Both the position numbers and the translations under genes were made by a program. A DNA stretch of 56,702 nucleotides from an uncultured Roseiflexaceae bacterium (lineage in GTDB: Bacteria > Chloroflexota > Chloroflexia > Chloroflexales > Roseiflexaceae): positions 1-56,702 of the forward strand of contig CALJIC010000341.1 in the NCBI GenBank assembly GCA_937974195.1, given 5' to 3'. The first letter of the stretch is position 1, and the number at the start of each line of letters is the position of its first letter. The notes under the pieces are model-generated. The model did no database searches and was not told the origin of the DNA. It saw only the letters and a program-made list of their open reading frames with translations. Of the stretch, positions 1-10,104 are shown in pieces.

Positions 1-2
1 TC

Positions 3-221
3 GCGCGGCTGCAGCGGCAGGCCGCGGAGCAGAGCGGCAACCCCCGCGAGGCGGCCAGGCTGCTGCGCGCCGCCGCCGCGCGCCTCGACGACCTGGGCGA
101 GCACGGGCTGGCGCAGCTGGCCCGCGAGCAGGCCGCGTCGGTCGAGCACACCGGCCGGCTCGCCGGGCTGGCGACCAAGGAGCTGGCCTACGCCACCAGA
201 AGGCTCGGGGGCGGGCCGTGA
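3..221 (+). CDS. C-terminal end of an unidentified protein (possibly VWA-domain family)
   Basis: The window opens inside a reading frame that runs to a TGA at 219-221. The visible 72 residues are Ala/Arg/Leu-rich and helical, with the look of the C-terminal tail of Chloroflexota von Willebrand factor A (Ca-activated chloride channel type) proteins, which end in a helical segment followed by a 'TKxLxYxTRRL'-like stretch; here the end reads ATKELAYATRRL. This is a resemblance from memory only; the diagnostic MIDAS region would lie outside the window. The start is missing. The next gene begins 67 bases downstream on the same strand. Confidence 0.45.
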   Translation, partial: ARLQRQAAEQSGNPREAARLLRAAAARLDDLGEHGLAQLAREQAASVEHTGRLAGLATKELAYATRRLGGGP

Positions 222-288
222 TGTCACACTCTCCAAGCGCGCACAGGAAGAATCCAGTGCAGGGCGGAACGGATAGCGGGCTAACTCC

Positions 289-2916
289 ATGATCGCAGCG
301 CAGGTGCTCCGCGACCTGGTTGTGCAGGACGCACGGACACGAAGAGCGGCGCCGCTGATCGCCCTGATGCTGGGGGCACATCTGCTGCTCCTGCCCGGCC
401 TGCCGATGGCCTGGCGCGGGGTGGCGGCGCACGCGCTGCTGCTCCTGCCCGGCGCGCTGCTGGCGCTGCACCTCTTCCGGGCGAGCGAGGGGCGCCTGGC
501 GCTGGCCTTCCTCGCGCTGTGCGGCGGGGTCGCGCTGGCGCCGCTGGTGCTGCTGCCGCTCCACGCGCTGCCCGGCCCGCTCCACTGGTGGCTGCCGCTG
601 CTCGCCGCCGACGCGCTGAGCCTCTGGCTCGGGGCGCTGCTGGTGAGCGACCGGCCGCCGGAGTACGGGCGCAGCGCGCCGCCCTCCGGCCACCGGCTGG
701 CGGCGCACGCTGCTCGGGGGCGCGAGCGCGCGACGCTGGGGGCGGTGCTGCTGCTCGGCGCGGCGCTGCGGCTCCCGGCGCTGGGCGGCGCTGAGTTCCA
801 GGGCGACGAGGGGCGGGCGATCCTCATGGCCGCCGACATGGTCCACGGCGCCGAGGACATCCTGCTGCTGCACAAGAAGGGGCCGGTGGAGGTGCTGCTG
901 CCCGCCGGGCCGCTGGCGATCACCGGGCAGATCAACGAGCTGATCGCCCGGCTGCCGTTCGCGCTGGCCAGCATCGGGGCGCTGCTCGGCGTCTACCTGC
1001 TGGCGCGCCGCATGCTCGACGCCCCGGGCGAGGCGCCGGGCGCCGGGGCGCTGGCAGGGCTGCTCGCGGCGCTCCTGCTGGCGCTGGACGGCCTCATGAT
1101 CGGCTTCGGGCGCATCGTCCAGTACCAGAGCGTACTGGTGCTGGCCGTGTGCGGCGCCGTGTACTGCGCCTGGCGCTTCTACGAGGGGGCGGAGCACCCG
1201 CAGCGCTACCTGTGCTGCGCGGCGGGGCTGGCGGCGGTCGGGCTCCTCGCCCACTACGACGCGATCTTCGGGCTGCCGGCGCTCGCCTGGCTGGTGCTCG
1301 CCGGCGCCCGCCGCCGCGGATGGCCGGCCACGCGCTGGGCCAGGGAGCTCGCCCCGCCCGCGCTGCTCGGGATCGGGCTGGCGGCCAGCTTCTTCGTGCC
1401 CTTCGCGCGGCACGAGCGCTTCGGGCGGACGCTCGAGTACCTCGCGGGGCGTGCGGGGCAGGACGACCCGGCGCTGGCGCTGTACAACAACCTGCCCTAC
1501 TACGCCGAGGTCACGACCTTCTACAACACGACCTTCGTGATGGCGGCGCTGGTGGCGGCGCTGGTCGGCGGCCTGGCGGCCTGGCTGGTGATGTACGTGC
1601 GGCCGCGGGCGCTCGGGGCGCTGCTGGCGCTGCTGCTCGGCGTGGGGTGCGGCCTGGCGTGGCTGGCGCCCGAGCGGCTCCAGCTCGCCGAGCAGCTGAA
1701 CGCGGCCGCGCTGCTCCTCGGCCTGCCGCTGGCCGCGCTGGCGCTGGCCCCCGGGACGCCCCCCGGCCTGCGGGCGCTGGTCCTGTGGTTCGGCGCCGCC
1801 TTCGTGGCCCAGGCGTTCCTGCTCGCGTCGCCGAACACGCACTTTTATGTCGCCCACCCGCCGGCCGCGCTGCTCGCGTCGCTGGCGGTGGCGCGGCTGG
1901 TGCGGGCGCTGGGCGATAGCGAGAGCGGCGCCGCGCTCGCGAAGGCCCGCCTCAAGGCCGCCGCCCGCGGCCTGCTTGCCGCCGGCGGCGTGGCGCTGCT
2001 GCTGCTGGCCGTCCCGTACGCCTACATCCTGTTCGTGCGCCAGGAGCCGGAGTACCGGCGCACCTTCCCCGAGCACCGCCCGCCGATCTTCCAGGCCAGC
2101 TACGGCGACAGGGTGCCGCGCTTCGCGAACTTCGGCTTCCCGCACCGCGCGGGCTGGAAGGTGGTGGGCGAGCTGTACGAGCGCGGCGTGATCCGCGGCA
2201 GCTACTTCGCCAACGAGGAGGAGCTGATCACCGGCTGGTACCTGCGCGGCGCGTTCCGCTGCCCGATCTTCGCGGACTACGTGCTGCTGGCGACCCACCC
2301 GCTCGACCGGGTGCGGCTCAGCGAGCGCGAGGTGCGCGACACCTACCACCTGCTCGGGATCGTCACGACCGACGGCATCGGCAAGATGGAGATCTGGAGC
2401 CGGGAGCCGGTGGAGGCCGAGCCGCGCGCGTTCGAGCTGAACGACTTCGCCGGCGCTTTCGACGAGCGGCCGGTGGGCGACTTCCCGACCCAGCGCTCGC
2501 TGGCGGAGGTGACGCCCCAGCACCGGCTCGACGCGGCCTGGGCCGAAGGGATCACCCTGGTGGGGTACGACCTGGCGCCGCAGCCGGTGGAGCAGGGCGG
2601 CCCGGCCGACCTGGCGCTGTACTGGCGCACGCCGCTGGCGCCCGAGAGCGGTGGGAACGGCTTCGAGCCGCTGGTGGAGGTGCTGGACGCCGACGGGCGC
2701 CCGGTGGCCGAGGCCGCGCCGTACTGCGAGCCGCCGAACAGCGAGTGGTACTTCCAGTGGCTCTCGGGCATCGGCTACCGGGTGGACGCCGGGCTGGCGC
2801 CGGGCAGCTACGCGCTGCGGATCAGCCTCCGCAACCCGTCGACAGGCGCCGCGCTGCCGATGAGCGACGGGCGCGACGCGCTGGTCATCCCCGGCGCGCT
2901 GAACGTCGGGACGTGA
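289..2916 (+). CDS. polytopic membrane glycosyltransferase, GT-C (ArnT/PMT-like)
   Basis: An 875-residue integral membrane protein. Residues about 20-120 and 145-620 contain many hydrophobic spans; a loop after the first spans holds the acidic motif FQGDEGRAIL (about residue 170), the position where GT-C enzymes of the ArnT/PMT/GT39 group carry their catalytic Asp/Glu pair. The C-terminal 250 residues are soluble and would face the outside; the last 120 resemble a beta-sandwich. Such enzymes move sugars from polyprenyl-phosphate carriers to lipids, proteins or glycans at the outer face of the membrane; substrate cannot be told. The ATG at 289 has only a weak ribosome site, so the start is less certain than the frame. 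A GGAAGCGC-cgc-GCGCTTCC hairpin (2940-2958) lies just after the stop. Confidence 0.75.
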   Translation: MIAAQVLRDLVVQDARTRRAAPLIALMLGAHLLLLPGLPMAWRGVAAHALLLLPGALLALHLFRASEGRLALAFLALCGGVALAPLVLLPLHALPGPLHWWLPLLAADALSLWLGALLVSDRPPEYGRSAPPSGHRLAAHAARGRERATLGAVLLLGAALRLPALGGAEFQGDEGRAILMAADMVHGAEDILLLHKKGPVEVLLPAGPLAITGQINELIARLPFALASIGALLGVYLLARRMLDAPGEAPGAGALAGLLAALLLALDGLMIGFGRIVQYQSVLVLAVCGAVYCAWRFYEGAEHPQRYLCCAAGLAAVGLLAHYDAIFGLPALAWLVLAGARRRGWPATRWARELAPPALLGIGLAASFFVPFARHERFGRTLEYLAGRAGQDDPALALYNNLPYYAEVTTFYNTTFVMAALVAALVGGLAAWLVMYVRPRALGALLALLLGVGCGLAWLAPERLQLAEQLNAAALLLGLPLAALALAPGTPPGLRALVLWFGAAFVAQAFLLASPNTHFYVAHPPAALLASLAVARLVRALGDSESGAALAKARLKAAARGLLAAGGVALLLLAVPYAYILFVRQEPEYRRTFPEHRPPIFQASYGDRVPRFANFGFPHRAGWKVVGELYERGVIRGSYFANEEELITGWYLRGAFRCPIFADYVLLATHPLDRVRLSEREVRDTYHLLGIVTTDGIGKMEIWSREPVEAEPRAFELNDFAGAFDERPVGDFPTQRSLAEVTPQHRLDAAWAEGITLVGYDLAPQPVEQGGPADLALYWRTPLAPESGGNGFEPLVEVLDADGRPVAEAAPYCEPPNSEWYFQWLSGIGYRVDAGLAPGSYALRISLRNPSTGAALPMSDGRDALVIPGALNVGT

Positions 2917-3064
2917 CACATCCGCCGGGAGGAAGATGTGGAAGCGCCGCGCGCTTCCGCGGCCGCCTTCCCGCCCGGGGGCTGCGGGGGCGAGACCGCC
3001 GCTTCGAACATGCAGGGCGCGCTGGCGCGCGACGCACGAACGTGAGCAGACGACAGGAGCTGAT

Positions 3065-4255
3065 ATGACCGCGACATCCGAGCGACCGGGCCGCTTCGGG
3101 CCCTACGGCGGCGCCTATATCCCCGAGACGCTGGCGACGGCGGTGGCCAACCTGGAGCGGGCGTACAACGAGGCCAAGGCCGACCCCGCGTTCTGGCAGG
3201 AGCTCGAGCACCTGCAGCGCACCTACGTCGGCCGCCCCACGCCGCTCACCTACGCGCAGCGGCTCAGCGCCAAGCTCGGCGGCGCGCAGATCTACCTCAA
3301 GCGCGAGGACCTGGCGCACACCGGCGCCCACAAGATCAACAACGCCCTCGGCCAGGGGCTGCTCGCCAAGCGCATGGGCAAGACGCGCGTGATCGCCGAG
3401 ACCGGGGCCGGGCAGCACGGCGTGGCCACCGCGACGGTCTGCGCGCTGCTGGGCATGGAGTGCGTGGTCTACATGGGCGTGGACGACATGGCCCGCCAGC
3501 GGCCGAACGTCTTCCGCATGCGGCTGCTGGGCGCCGAGGTGCGCGGCGTGGAGAGCGGCAGCCGCACCCTCAAGGACGCGATCAACGAGGCGATGCGCGA
3601 CTGGGTCACGAACCCGGACTCGTACTACCTGATCGGCTCGGCGCTCGGCCCGCACCCCTACCCGACGATGGTGCGCGACTTCCAGAGCGTGATCGGGCGC
3701 GAGGCGCGCGAGCAGATCCTGGCGGCGGCGGGCAGGCTCCCAGATGTCGTGGTGGCCTGCGTCGGGGGCGGCTCGAATGCGATCGGCATCTTCAGCGCCT
3801 TCATCCCGGACGAGCAGGTGGACCTGCGCGGCGTCGAGGCCGGCGGGCGCGGCACGGCGCTCGGCGAGCACGCGGCGCGCTTCTCCGGCGGCCGGCCGGG
3901 CGTGCTGCAGGGCGCCTACACCTACGTGCTGCAGGACGAGGACGGCCAGATCGGGCTCACGCACAGCATCTCGGCCGGGCTGGACTACTCCGCCGTCGGC
4001 CCGGAGCACGCCATGCTCCACGACGGCGAGCGCGCCTTCTACACCGCCGTGCGCGACGAAGAGGCGCTGGAGGCGTTCCAGATCCTGTCGAAGACCGAGG
4101 GCATCATCCCGGCGCTGGAGAGCGCCCACGCCATCGCCGAGGCGATCAAGCTCGCGCCCACGATGCGCCCCGACCAGCTGATCCTGGTGAACCTCTCCGG
4201 CCGCGGCGACAAGGATATCTTCACTGCGGCCGACGCGCTCGGCGTGGAGATCTGA
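3065..4255 (+). CDS. trpB: tryptophan synthase beta chain
   Basis: A 396-residue TrpB, the normal length. It joins indole to L-serine with pyridoxal phosphate to make tryptophan. The Schiff-base lysine is K90 in GAHKINN and the phosphate-binding loop is GGGSNAIG at about residue 235. The N terminus GRFGPYGGAYIPETL is typical. I chose the ATG at 3065 because it follows GACAGGAGCTGAT and gives the family N terminus; the open frame extends further upstream to 2936 but that part is low-complexity Arg/Pro. No trpA or other trp gene adjoins it, so the alpha subunit must be elsewhere. It is followed by a hairpin/repeat region rather than by a co-directional pathway gene. Confidence 0.96.
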   Translation: MTATSERPGRFGPYGGAYIPETLATAVANLERAYNEAKADPAFWQELEHLQRTYVGRPTPLTYAQRLSAKLGGAQIYLKREDLAHTGAHKINNALGQGLLAKRMGKTRVIAETGAGQHGVATATVCALLGMECVVYMGVDDMARQRPNVFRMRLLGAEVRGVESGSRTLKDAINEAMRDWVTNPDSYYLIGSALGPHPYPTMVRDFQSVIGREAREQILAAAGRLPDVVVACVGGGSNAIGIFSAFIPDEQVDLRGVEAGGRGTALGEHAARFSGGRPGVLQGAYTYVLQDEDGQIGLTHSISAGLDYSAVGPEHAMLHDGERAFYTAVRDEEALEAFQILSKTEGIIPALESAHAIAEAIKLAPTMRPDQLILVNLSGRGDKDIFTAADALGVEI

Positions 4256-4278
4256 CCCCGGCCGCTGGCGATCGCGGC

Positions 4279-4324
4279 TTTTTCCGCGGCCGGGCGGCGG
4301 AAAGAGGGGAGGCTTTGCCTTCCC
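4279..4324 (+). repeat. hairpin plus dispersed palindrome copy downstream of trpB
   Basis: TTTCCGC and GCGGAAA arms form one hairpin at about 4280-4303, followed directly by GGGGAGGC-ttt-GCCTTCCC (4306-4324). The second palindrome is a copy of the intergenic family also seen at 18685, 47975 and 54372. It may end trpB transcription, but there is no clear T tract. Confidence 0.55.
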
Positions 4325-4521
4325 AGCAGGGGAGCGCGGAGAAGAAGCCCGCGCGCGCTCCTGTCGAGGTCTCTTTCTTTATTTGGTAGACTCATCCCCG
4401 CACCGGCGCGCCCGAGCCCAGCGGCTTGCGCAGGCGCCGGCCGGAGGTATCGAGTTGCTCAGGTGCCCCGCTCGCACAGCGCTCCGGGGCGCCGCCCCTC
4501 TACGAAAGGAACCAAGGAGCC

Positions 4522-6366
<1,845 letters not shown>

Positions 6367-6370
6367 TGCG

Positions 6371-6379
6371 TGCTATACT
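6371..6379 (+). promoter_or_regulatory. extended -10 promoter candidate for galE
   Basis: TGC-TATACT lies just after the stop of the glycosidase gene. It matches the TGN-TATAAT form seen before several genes in this window; no good -35 hexamer is present. The transcript would start around 6386 and contain the hairpin at 6411-6449. Confidence 0.5.
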
Positions 6380-6410
6380 GGCCCGGCGAAATCACGCCTG
6401 GCGCCCGGCG

Positions 6411-6453
6411 GGCGTGTGCGTGTGGTGGGAGCCGCTACACGCACACGCCTTTT
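6411..6453 (+). terminator. strong hairpin with T run between the glycosidase and galE
   Basis: GGCGTGTGCGTGT (6411-6423) pairs perfectly with ACACGCACACGCC (6437-6449), 13 bp with a 13-base loop, then TTTT. It should terminate the glycosidase transcript. Because the candidate galE promoter is upstream of it, it could also act as a leader attenuator. Confidence 0.65.
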
Positions 6454-6478
6454 CCGGATCATTTTTTAAGAGGTGCGT

Positions 6479-7465
6479 ATGAAGGTGCTCGTCACCGGCG
6501 GCGCGGGCTACATCGGCAGCATCTGCACCGCCGAGCTGATCAAGGCCGGCCACGAGGTGGTCGTCTTCGATAACCTCTACCAGGGGCACCGCGCCGCCGT
6601 CCACCCCGACGCGGCGCTCGTCGTGGGCGACCTGCGCGACGCCGACGCGGTGGCGCGGCTCTTCCAGCAGCACAAAGGGATCGACGGCATCATGCACTTC
6701 GCCTCCTACACGCTGGTGGGCGAGAGCATGCAGCAGCCGCTCAAGTACCTGCGCGACAACCTGGTGGCCGGCGCCAACCTGCTCGAGCAGGCGGTCGCGA
6801 ACGGCGTCGGGCGCTTCATCCTCTCCTCGACGGCGAACCTCTTCGGCGAGCCGGAGCGCATGCCGATCGAGCCGGACGACACGATCGTCCCCGGCTCGCC
6901 CTACGGCGAGTCGAAGCTGTTCCTCGAGCGCACGCTCTACTGGTTCGAGCGCATCTACGGGCTGAAGTACGCCTGCCTGCGCTACTTCAACGCCGCCGGC
7001 GGCACGCCCGAGCGCGGCGAGCACCACGACCCGGAGCTGCACCTGATCCCGATCGTGCTCCAGGTCGCGCTCGGCCAGCGCCCGAAGCTCACGATCTTCG
7101 GCAACGACTACCCGACCAAGGACGGCACCTGCGTGCGCGACTACATCCACGTCCTCGACCTCGCCCAGGCGCACATCCTCGCGCTGGAGGCGCTCGACCG
7201 GCTCGGCAGCCGGGTCTACAACCTCGGCAACGGCAGCGGCTTCAGCAACCTCGAGGTGGTCGAGACGGCCCGGCGCGTGACCGGCCGCGAGATCCCCTAC
7301 GAGTTCGGCCCGCGCCGCCCCGGCGACCCGGCGGTGCTGATCGCCTCCTCGGAGAAGATCCGCAGCGAGCTGGGCTGGTCGCCGCAGTACCCGGCGCTGG
7401 AGCAGATCATCGCGAGCGCCTGGGAGTGGCACAGCTCGCACCCGCACGGCTACGGCGAGCGCTAG
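6479..7465 (+). CDS. galE: UDP-glucose 4-epimerase
   Basis: A 328-residue short-chain dehydrogenase/reductase of the extended type that interconverts UDP-glucose and UDP-galactose using bound NAD. The NAD-binding loop is TGGAGYIGS at the N terminus; the catalytic Tyr and Lys are Y142 and K146 in SPYGESK. The sugar-binding regions LRYFNAAG and RDYIHVLDLAQAH follow the family. The ATG at 6479 sits behind AAGAGG; a GTG two codons earlier is in frame but lies too near that site. It provides UDP-galactose for glycan or polysaccharide synthesis, or completes galactose use with the upstream GH2 enzyme. Length and motifs are normal. Confidence 0.95.
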   Translation: MKVLVTGGAGYIGSICTAELIKAGHEVVVFDNLYQGHRAAVHPDAALVVGDLRDADAVARLFQQHKGIDGIMHFASYTLVGESMQQPLKYLRDNLVAGANLLEQAVANGVGRFILSSTANLFGEPERMPIEPDDTIVPGSPYGESKLFLERTLYWFERIYGLKYACLRYFNAAGGTPERGEHHDPELHLIPIVLQVALGQRPKLTIFGNDYPTKDGTCVRDYIHVLDLAQAHILALEALDRLGSRVYNLGNGSGFSNLEVVETARRVTGREIPYEFGPRRPGDPAVLIASSEKIRSELGWSPQYPALEQIIASAWEWHSSHPHGYGER

Positions 7466-7530
7466 CGCGGTCTTTCGAAATTCCGCCGGGCGGAAAGGCG
7501 GGCGGTGCGCCCTGGAAGGTAGGGGAGCGC

Positions 7531-8781
7531 GTGGCAGACCCGTACGACTTCATCATCGTCGGCGGCGGGATCGTCGGCCTCGCCACGGCCATGGCGCTCG
7601 GCGAGCGCGATCCGCGGGCGCGCCTGGCGGTGTGCGAGAAGGAGGCCGTGTGGGCGGCCCACCAGACCGGCAACAACAGCGGCGTGATCCACGCCGGCGT
7701 GTACTACCGGCCGGGCAGCCTCAAGGCCCGCATGGCGCGCGCCGGGAGCCAGTCCATGGTCGCGTTCTGCCAGGAGCACGCCATCCCGCACGAGGTGTGC
7801 GGCAAGCTGATCGTCGCCACCGAGCCGGCTGAGCTGGAGCGGCTGGAGCTGCTGCTGCAGCGCGCGACCGCCAACGGCCTGCCGGTGCGCCGGGTCGGGC
7901 CGGAGGAGATCCGCGAGCGCGAGCCGCACGTCCGCGCGCTGGCCGGCATCTACTCGCCCACCACCGGCATCGTGAGCTACCGGCAGGTCGCCGAGACGTT
8001 CGCGCGGATCGTGGCGGAGCGGGGCGGCGAGCTGCTGCTCAGCACGCGCGTCGACGCGATCCACGAGCGCGGCGACGCGGTGACGGTCGAGACGAGCCGC
8101 GGGGAGCTGCGGGCGCGCTTCCTGATCAACTGCGCCGGGCTGCACAGCGACCGGGTGGCCGGGCTGGCCGGCGTGCGGCCCGGCATGCGCATCGTCCCCT
8201 TCCGCGGCGAGTACTACGAGCTGGTGCCGGAGCGGCGCTTCCTGGTGAAGCACCTGGTCTACCCGGTGCCGAACCCAAACTTCCCGTTCCTCGGCGTGCA
8301 CTTCACCCGCATGATCGACGGGACGGTCCACGCCGGCCCCAACGCCGTGCTGGCGCTCAAGCGCGAGGGCTACCGCAAGACCGACATCGACCTGCGCGAC
8401 GTCGCCGAGGTGCTGGCCTACCCGGCCTTCTGGAAGCTGGCCGGCCGCTACCTGGACGAGGGGCTGCGGGAGATGCTGCGCTCGGCCAGCAAGCGGGTGT
8501 TCGTCCGCAGCATGCAGCGGCTCATCCCCGAGATCCAGGCCCGCGATGTGGTCCCGGCCCACGCCGGGGTGCGGGCGCAGGCGCTGCTGGACAGCGGCGC
8601 GCTGGTGGACGACTTCGTGATCGTCGACGGCAGCCGCTCGATCCACGTCTGCAACGCCCCCTCGCCGGCCGCCACGGCGTCGATCGAGATCGGCCGGGCG
8701 ATCGCGGAGCGCGTGGCCGAGCGGGCCGGGGCGCGCGGCGGCGTCTCCAGCGGCGCCGATCTGCAGCCTGCGTCGCCCTGA
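7531..8781 (+). CDS. lhgO: L-2-hydroxyglutarate oxidase (FAD-dependent)
   Basis: A 416-residue FAD enzyme of the DAO family. The N-terminal Rossmann motif is FIIVGGGIVGLATAMAL; HQTGNNSGVIHAGVYY, shortly after, is the LhgO/YgaF signature. It oxidises L-2-hydroxyglutarate to 2-oxoglutarate, passing electrons to quinone or oxygen. This removes a by-product of promiscuous malate and lactate dehydrogenases and feeds the 2-oxoglutarate dehydrogenase encoded at 18.9-23.5 kb. The GTG at 7531 follows AGGGGAGC; the frame is open upstream but only as read-through of intergenic DNA. Downstream is a spacer with a gene relic. Confidence 0.9.
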   Translation: MADPYDFIIVGGGIVGLATAMALGERDPRARLAVCEKEAVWAAHQTGNNSGVIHAGVYYRPGSLKARMARAGSQSMVAFCQEHAIPHEVCGKLIVATEPAELERLELLLQRATANGLPVRRVGPEEIREREPHVRALAGIYSPTTGIVSYRQVAETFARIVAERGGELLLSTRVDAIHERGDAVTVETSRGELRARFLINCAGLHSDRVAGLAGVRPGMRIVPFRGEYYELVPERRFLVKHLVYPVPNPNFPFLGVHFTRMIDGTVHAGPNAVLALKREGYRKTDIDLRDVAEVLAYPAFWKLAGRYLDEGLREMLRSASKRVFVRSMQRLIPEIQARDVVPAHAGVRAQALLDSGALVDDFVIVDGSRSIHVCNAPSPAATASIEIGRAIAERVAERAGARGGVSSGADLQPASP

Positions 8782-8818
8782 GCGGCTCGCCGCTACCGCG
8801 CCGAAGCTCCCCCGCACC

Positions 8819-8914
8819 CTGCCGAAGTCCTCAACCTGCAGGCAGCAGGCGCCCGAGCAGGCCAGGTTCTCGACCTGGATCGACGTGTGCTCGATCCCGA
8901 ACTGGCCGCGCATG
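8819..8914 (-). pseudogene. possible relic of a cation diffusion facilitator (CDF) C terminus
   Basis: On the minus strand this stretch encodes RGQFGIEHTSIQVE followed by ENLACSGACCLQVED. CDF metal exporters (CzcD/FieF type) end in a cytoplasmic domain with 'FGIEHxTIQVE' and a short Cys-bearing tail, so the match is specific although only about 30 residues long. No CDF sequence is visible before it and no stop codon follows it at the expected place; the frame runs on as antisense of lhgO. It is therefore a decayed fragment or a coincidence, not a gene. Confidence 0.4.
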
Positions 8915-8974
8915 CGAAGGACCGAGCCCTCGCGCCATCGGCGCCACCTGCACGCCGGCAGCATAAACACAAAA

Positions 8975-9003
8975 TTGACATTGTTTAACAGTTTCGATAT
9001 GAT
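8975..9003 (+). promoter_or_regulatory. near-consensus sigma-70 promoter
   Basis: TTGACA (8975-8980), a 17-base spacer and TATGAT (8998-9003), in a short AT-rich island. It points to the thioredoxin/SelW-like gene at 9063, giving a leader of about 50 bases. It is the best promoter match in the window. Confidence 0.8.
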
Positions 9004-9062
9004 CAAACTATCTATCTACTGGATCTTAACTCGCAGCGGCAAAATAAGGAAAGGGAACCCCA

Positions 9063-9986
9063 ATGGCGGTCACACGAGAGCGCTTCGAGCAGGGCATGAC
9101 CTACGAGGCATACAAGGCCCAGATGACCCGCAACCGCGAGCGCCTGGAGGATAACGAGCGCACCGTCGAGCTGGCCCAAGAAGACCTGGCGTTCTTCCGC
9201 GCGCTGCCGCGGCCGCTGAACGTGCTGGTGCTGGCCGAGGACTGGTGCGGCGACGTGATCAACAACCTCCCGGTGCTCGGGCGCCTGGCGCAGGAGAGCG
9301 GCAAGCTCAACCTGCGCATCTTTCTGCGGGATCAGAACCTGGATATCATGGACCAGTACCTGAACGAAGGGAAGTACCGCTCGATCCCGGTGTTCGTCTT
9401 CTTCGACGAGGACTTCCGCGAGCTCGGCCACTGGATCGAGCGGCCGGCGCGCATCAGGGAGCTGCAGGAAGAGATGCGCCGCGACCTGTTCGCCAACGAT
9501 CCGGTGCTCTCGGCCTACTCGCCGGACACCTCGCCCAGCGAGCTCCCCGAGGAGGCCCGGATGCGGCTCGGGCAGGCCTACGGCGCCTTCCGCGCCGAGC
9601 ACCGCGCCCTGTCGGACCGCGAGGTGGTCCGCGAGATCCGCGAGCTGATCAGCGGGTCCGCCCAGCCCGAGGCGCGCGTCGCTGCGGCCGCCGCGAACCT
9701 GGCCGCCATGCGCGAGCGCGCCGCCCGGCCCCGCGCCGAGCGCCGGGTGAAGGTTAGCATCACCTACTGCGCGGTGTGCGGCTACGAGCCGCAGACCCTC
9801 GCGCTCACCGAGGCGCTGATGCGCGAGTTCGTGTACGACCTGTCGGCGATCGAGCTGATCCCCTGGCAGGACGGCGCCTTCGACGTCGCGATCGACGGCG
9901 AGCTCGTCCACTCGATGTACCGCGACGGCGGCTTCCCGGACACCGCGGACATCATTCGCGCGGTGCGCGAGCGCCTCACCGCCTAG
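9063..9986 (+). CDS. thioredoxin-like / SelW-like (Rdx) fusion protein
   Basis: 307 residues with two redox-type domains. Residues about 30-150 form a thioredoxin-family domain (bacterial 'thioredoxin_9' type) with EDWCGDV: C62 is present but the usual second Cys is V65. Residues about 228-307 resemble the Rdx family (SelW/SelT/SelH): a beta strand KVSITYC, then C236-x-x-C239 followed by GYEPQ, and a C-terminal DGELVHSMYRDGGFPD segment typical of that fold. An Ala/Arg-rich linker joins them. No signal peptide or membrane span is seen, so a cytoplasmic thiol oxidoreductase is likely; partner unknown. The ATG follows AAAGGGAACCCCA. It has its own strong promoter and a 13-bp hairpin after it, so it is probably monocistronic. 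Confidence 0.8.
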   Translation: MAVTRERFEQGMTYEAYKAQMTRNRERLEDNERTVELAQEDLAFFRALPRPLNVLVLAEDWCGDVINNLPVLGRLAQESGKLNLRIFLRDQNLDIMDQYLNEGKYRSIPVFVFFDEDFRELGHWIERPARIRELQEEMRRDLFANDPVLSAYSPDTSPSELPEEARMRLGQAYGAFRAEHRALSDREVVREIRELISGSAQPEARVAAAAANLAAMRERAARPRAERRVKVSITYCAVCGYEPQTLALTEALMREFVYDLSAIELIPWQDGAFDVAIDGELVHSMYRDGGFPDTADIIRAVRERLTA

Positions 9987-10025
9987 AGGCTCCCGGGGAT
10001 CTCCCCGCTCGGCCGGGAGATGTGA

Positions 10026-10060
10026 CGGGGTCGGGGGAAACGAATCCTCCCCCGACCCCG
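10026..10060 (+). terminator. 13-bp hairpin after the thioredoxin/SelW-like gene
   Basis: CGGGGTCGGGGGA and TCCCCCGACCCCG pair perfectly around a 9-base loop. There is no T run. It lies between two convergent genes and may serve both. Confidence 0.6.
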
Positions 10061-10104
10061 CCGTGATGCGGCTCCCAGCGCAGCGACAGATCACATCGCC
10101 CGCG

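Noticed and set aside
2922..3064. trp attenuator or T-box before trpB
   Set aside because: No leader peptide with Trp codons, no T-box core and no terminator with T run were found; only a short GC hairpin after the upstream gene.
2885..4129. 414-codon frame on the minus strand across trpB
   Set aside because: It is a frame shadow in GC-rich DNA: Arg/Ala/His/Gly-rich, no family pattern, and fully covered by a clear trpB.
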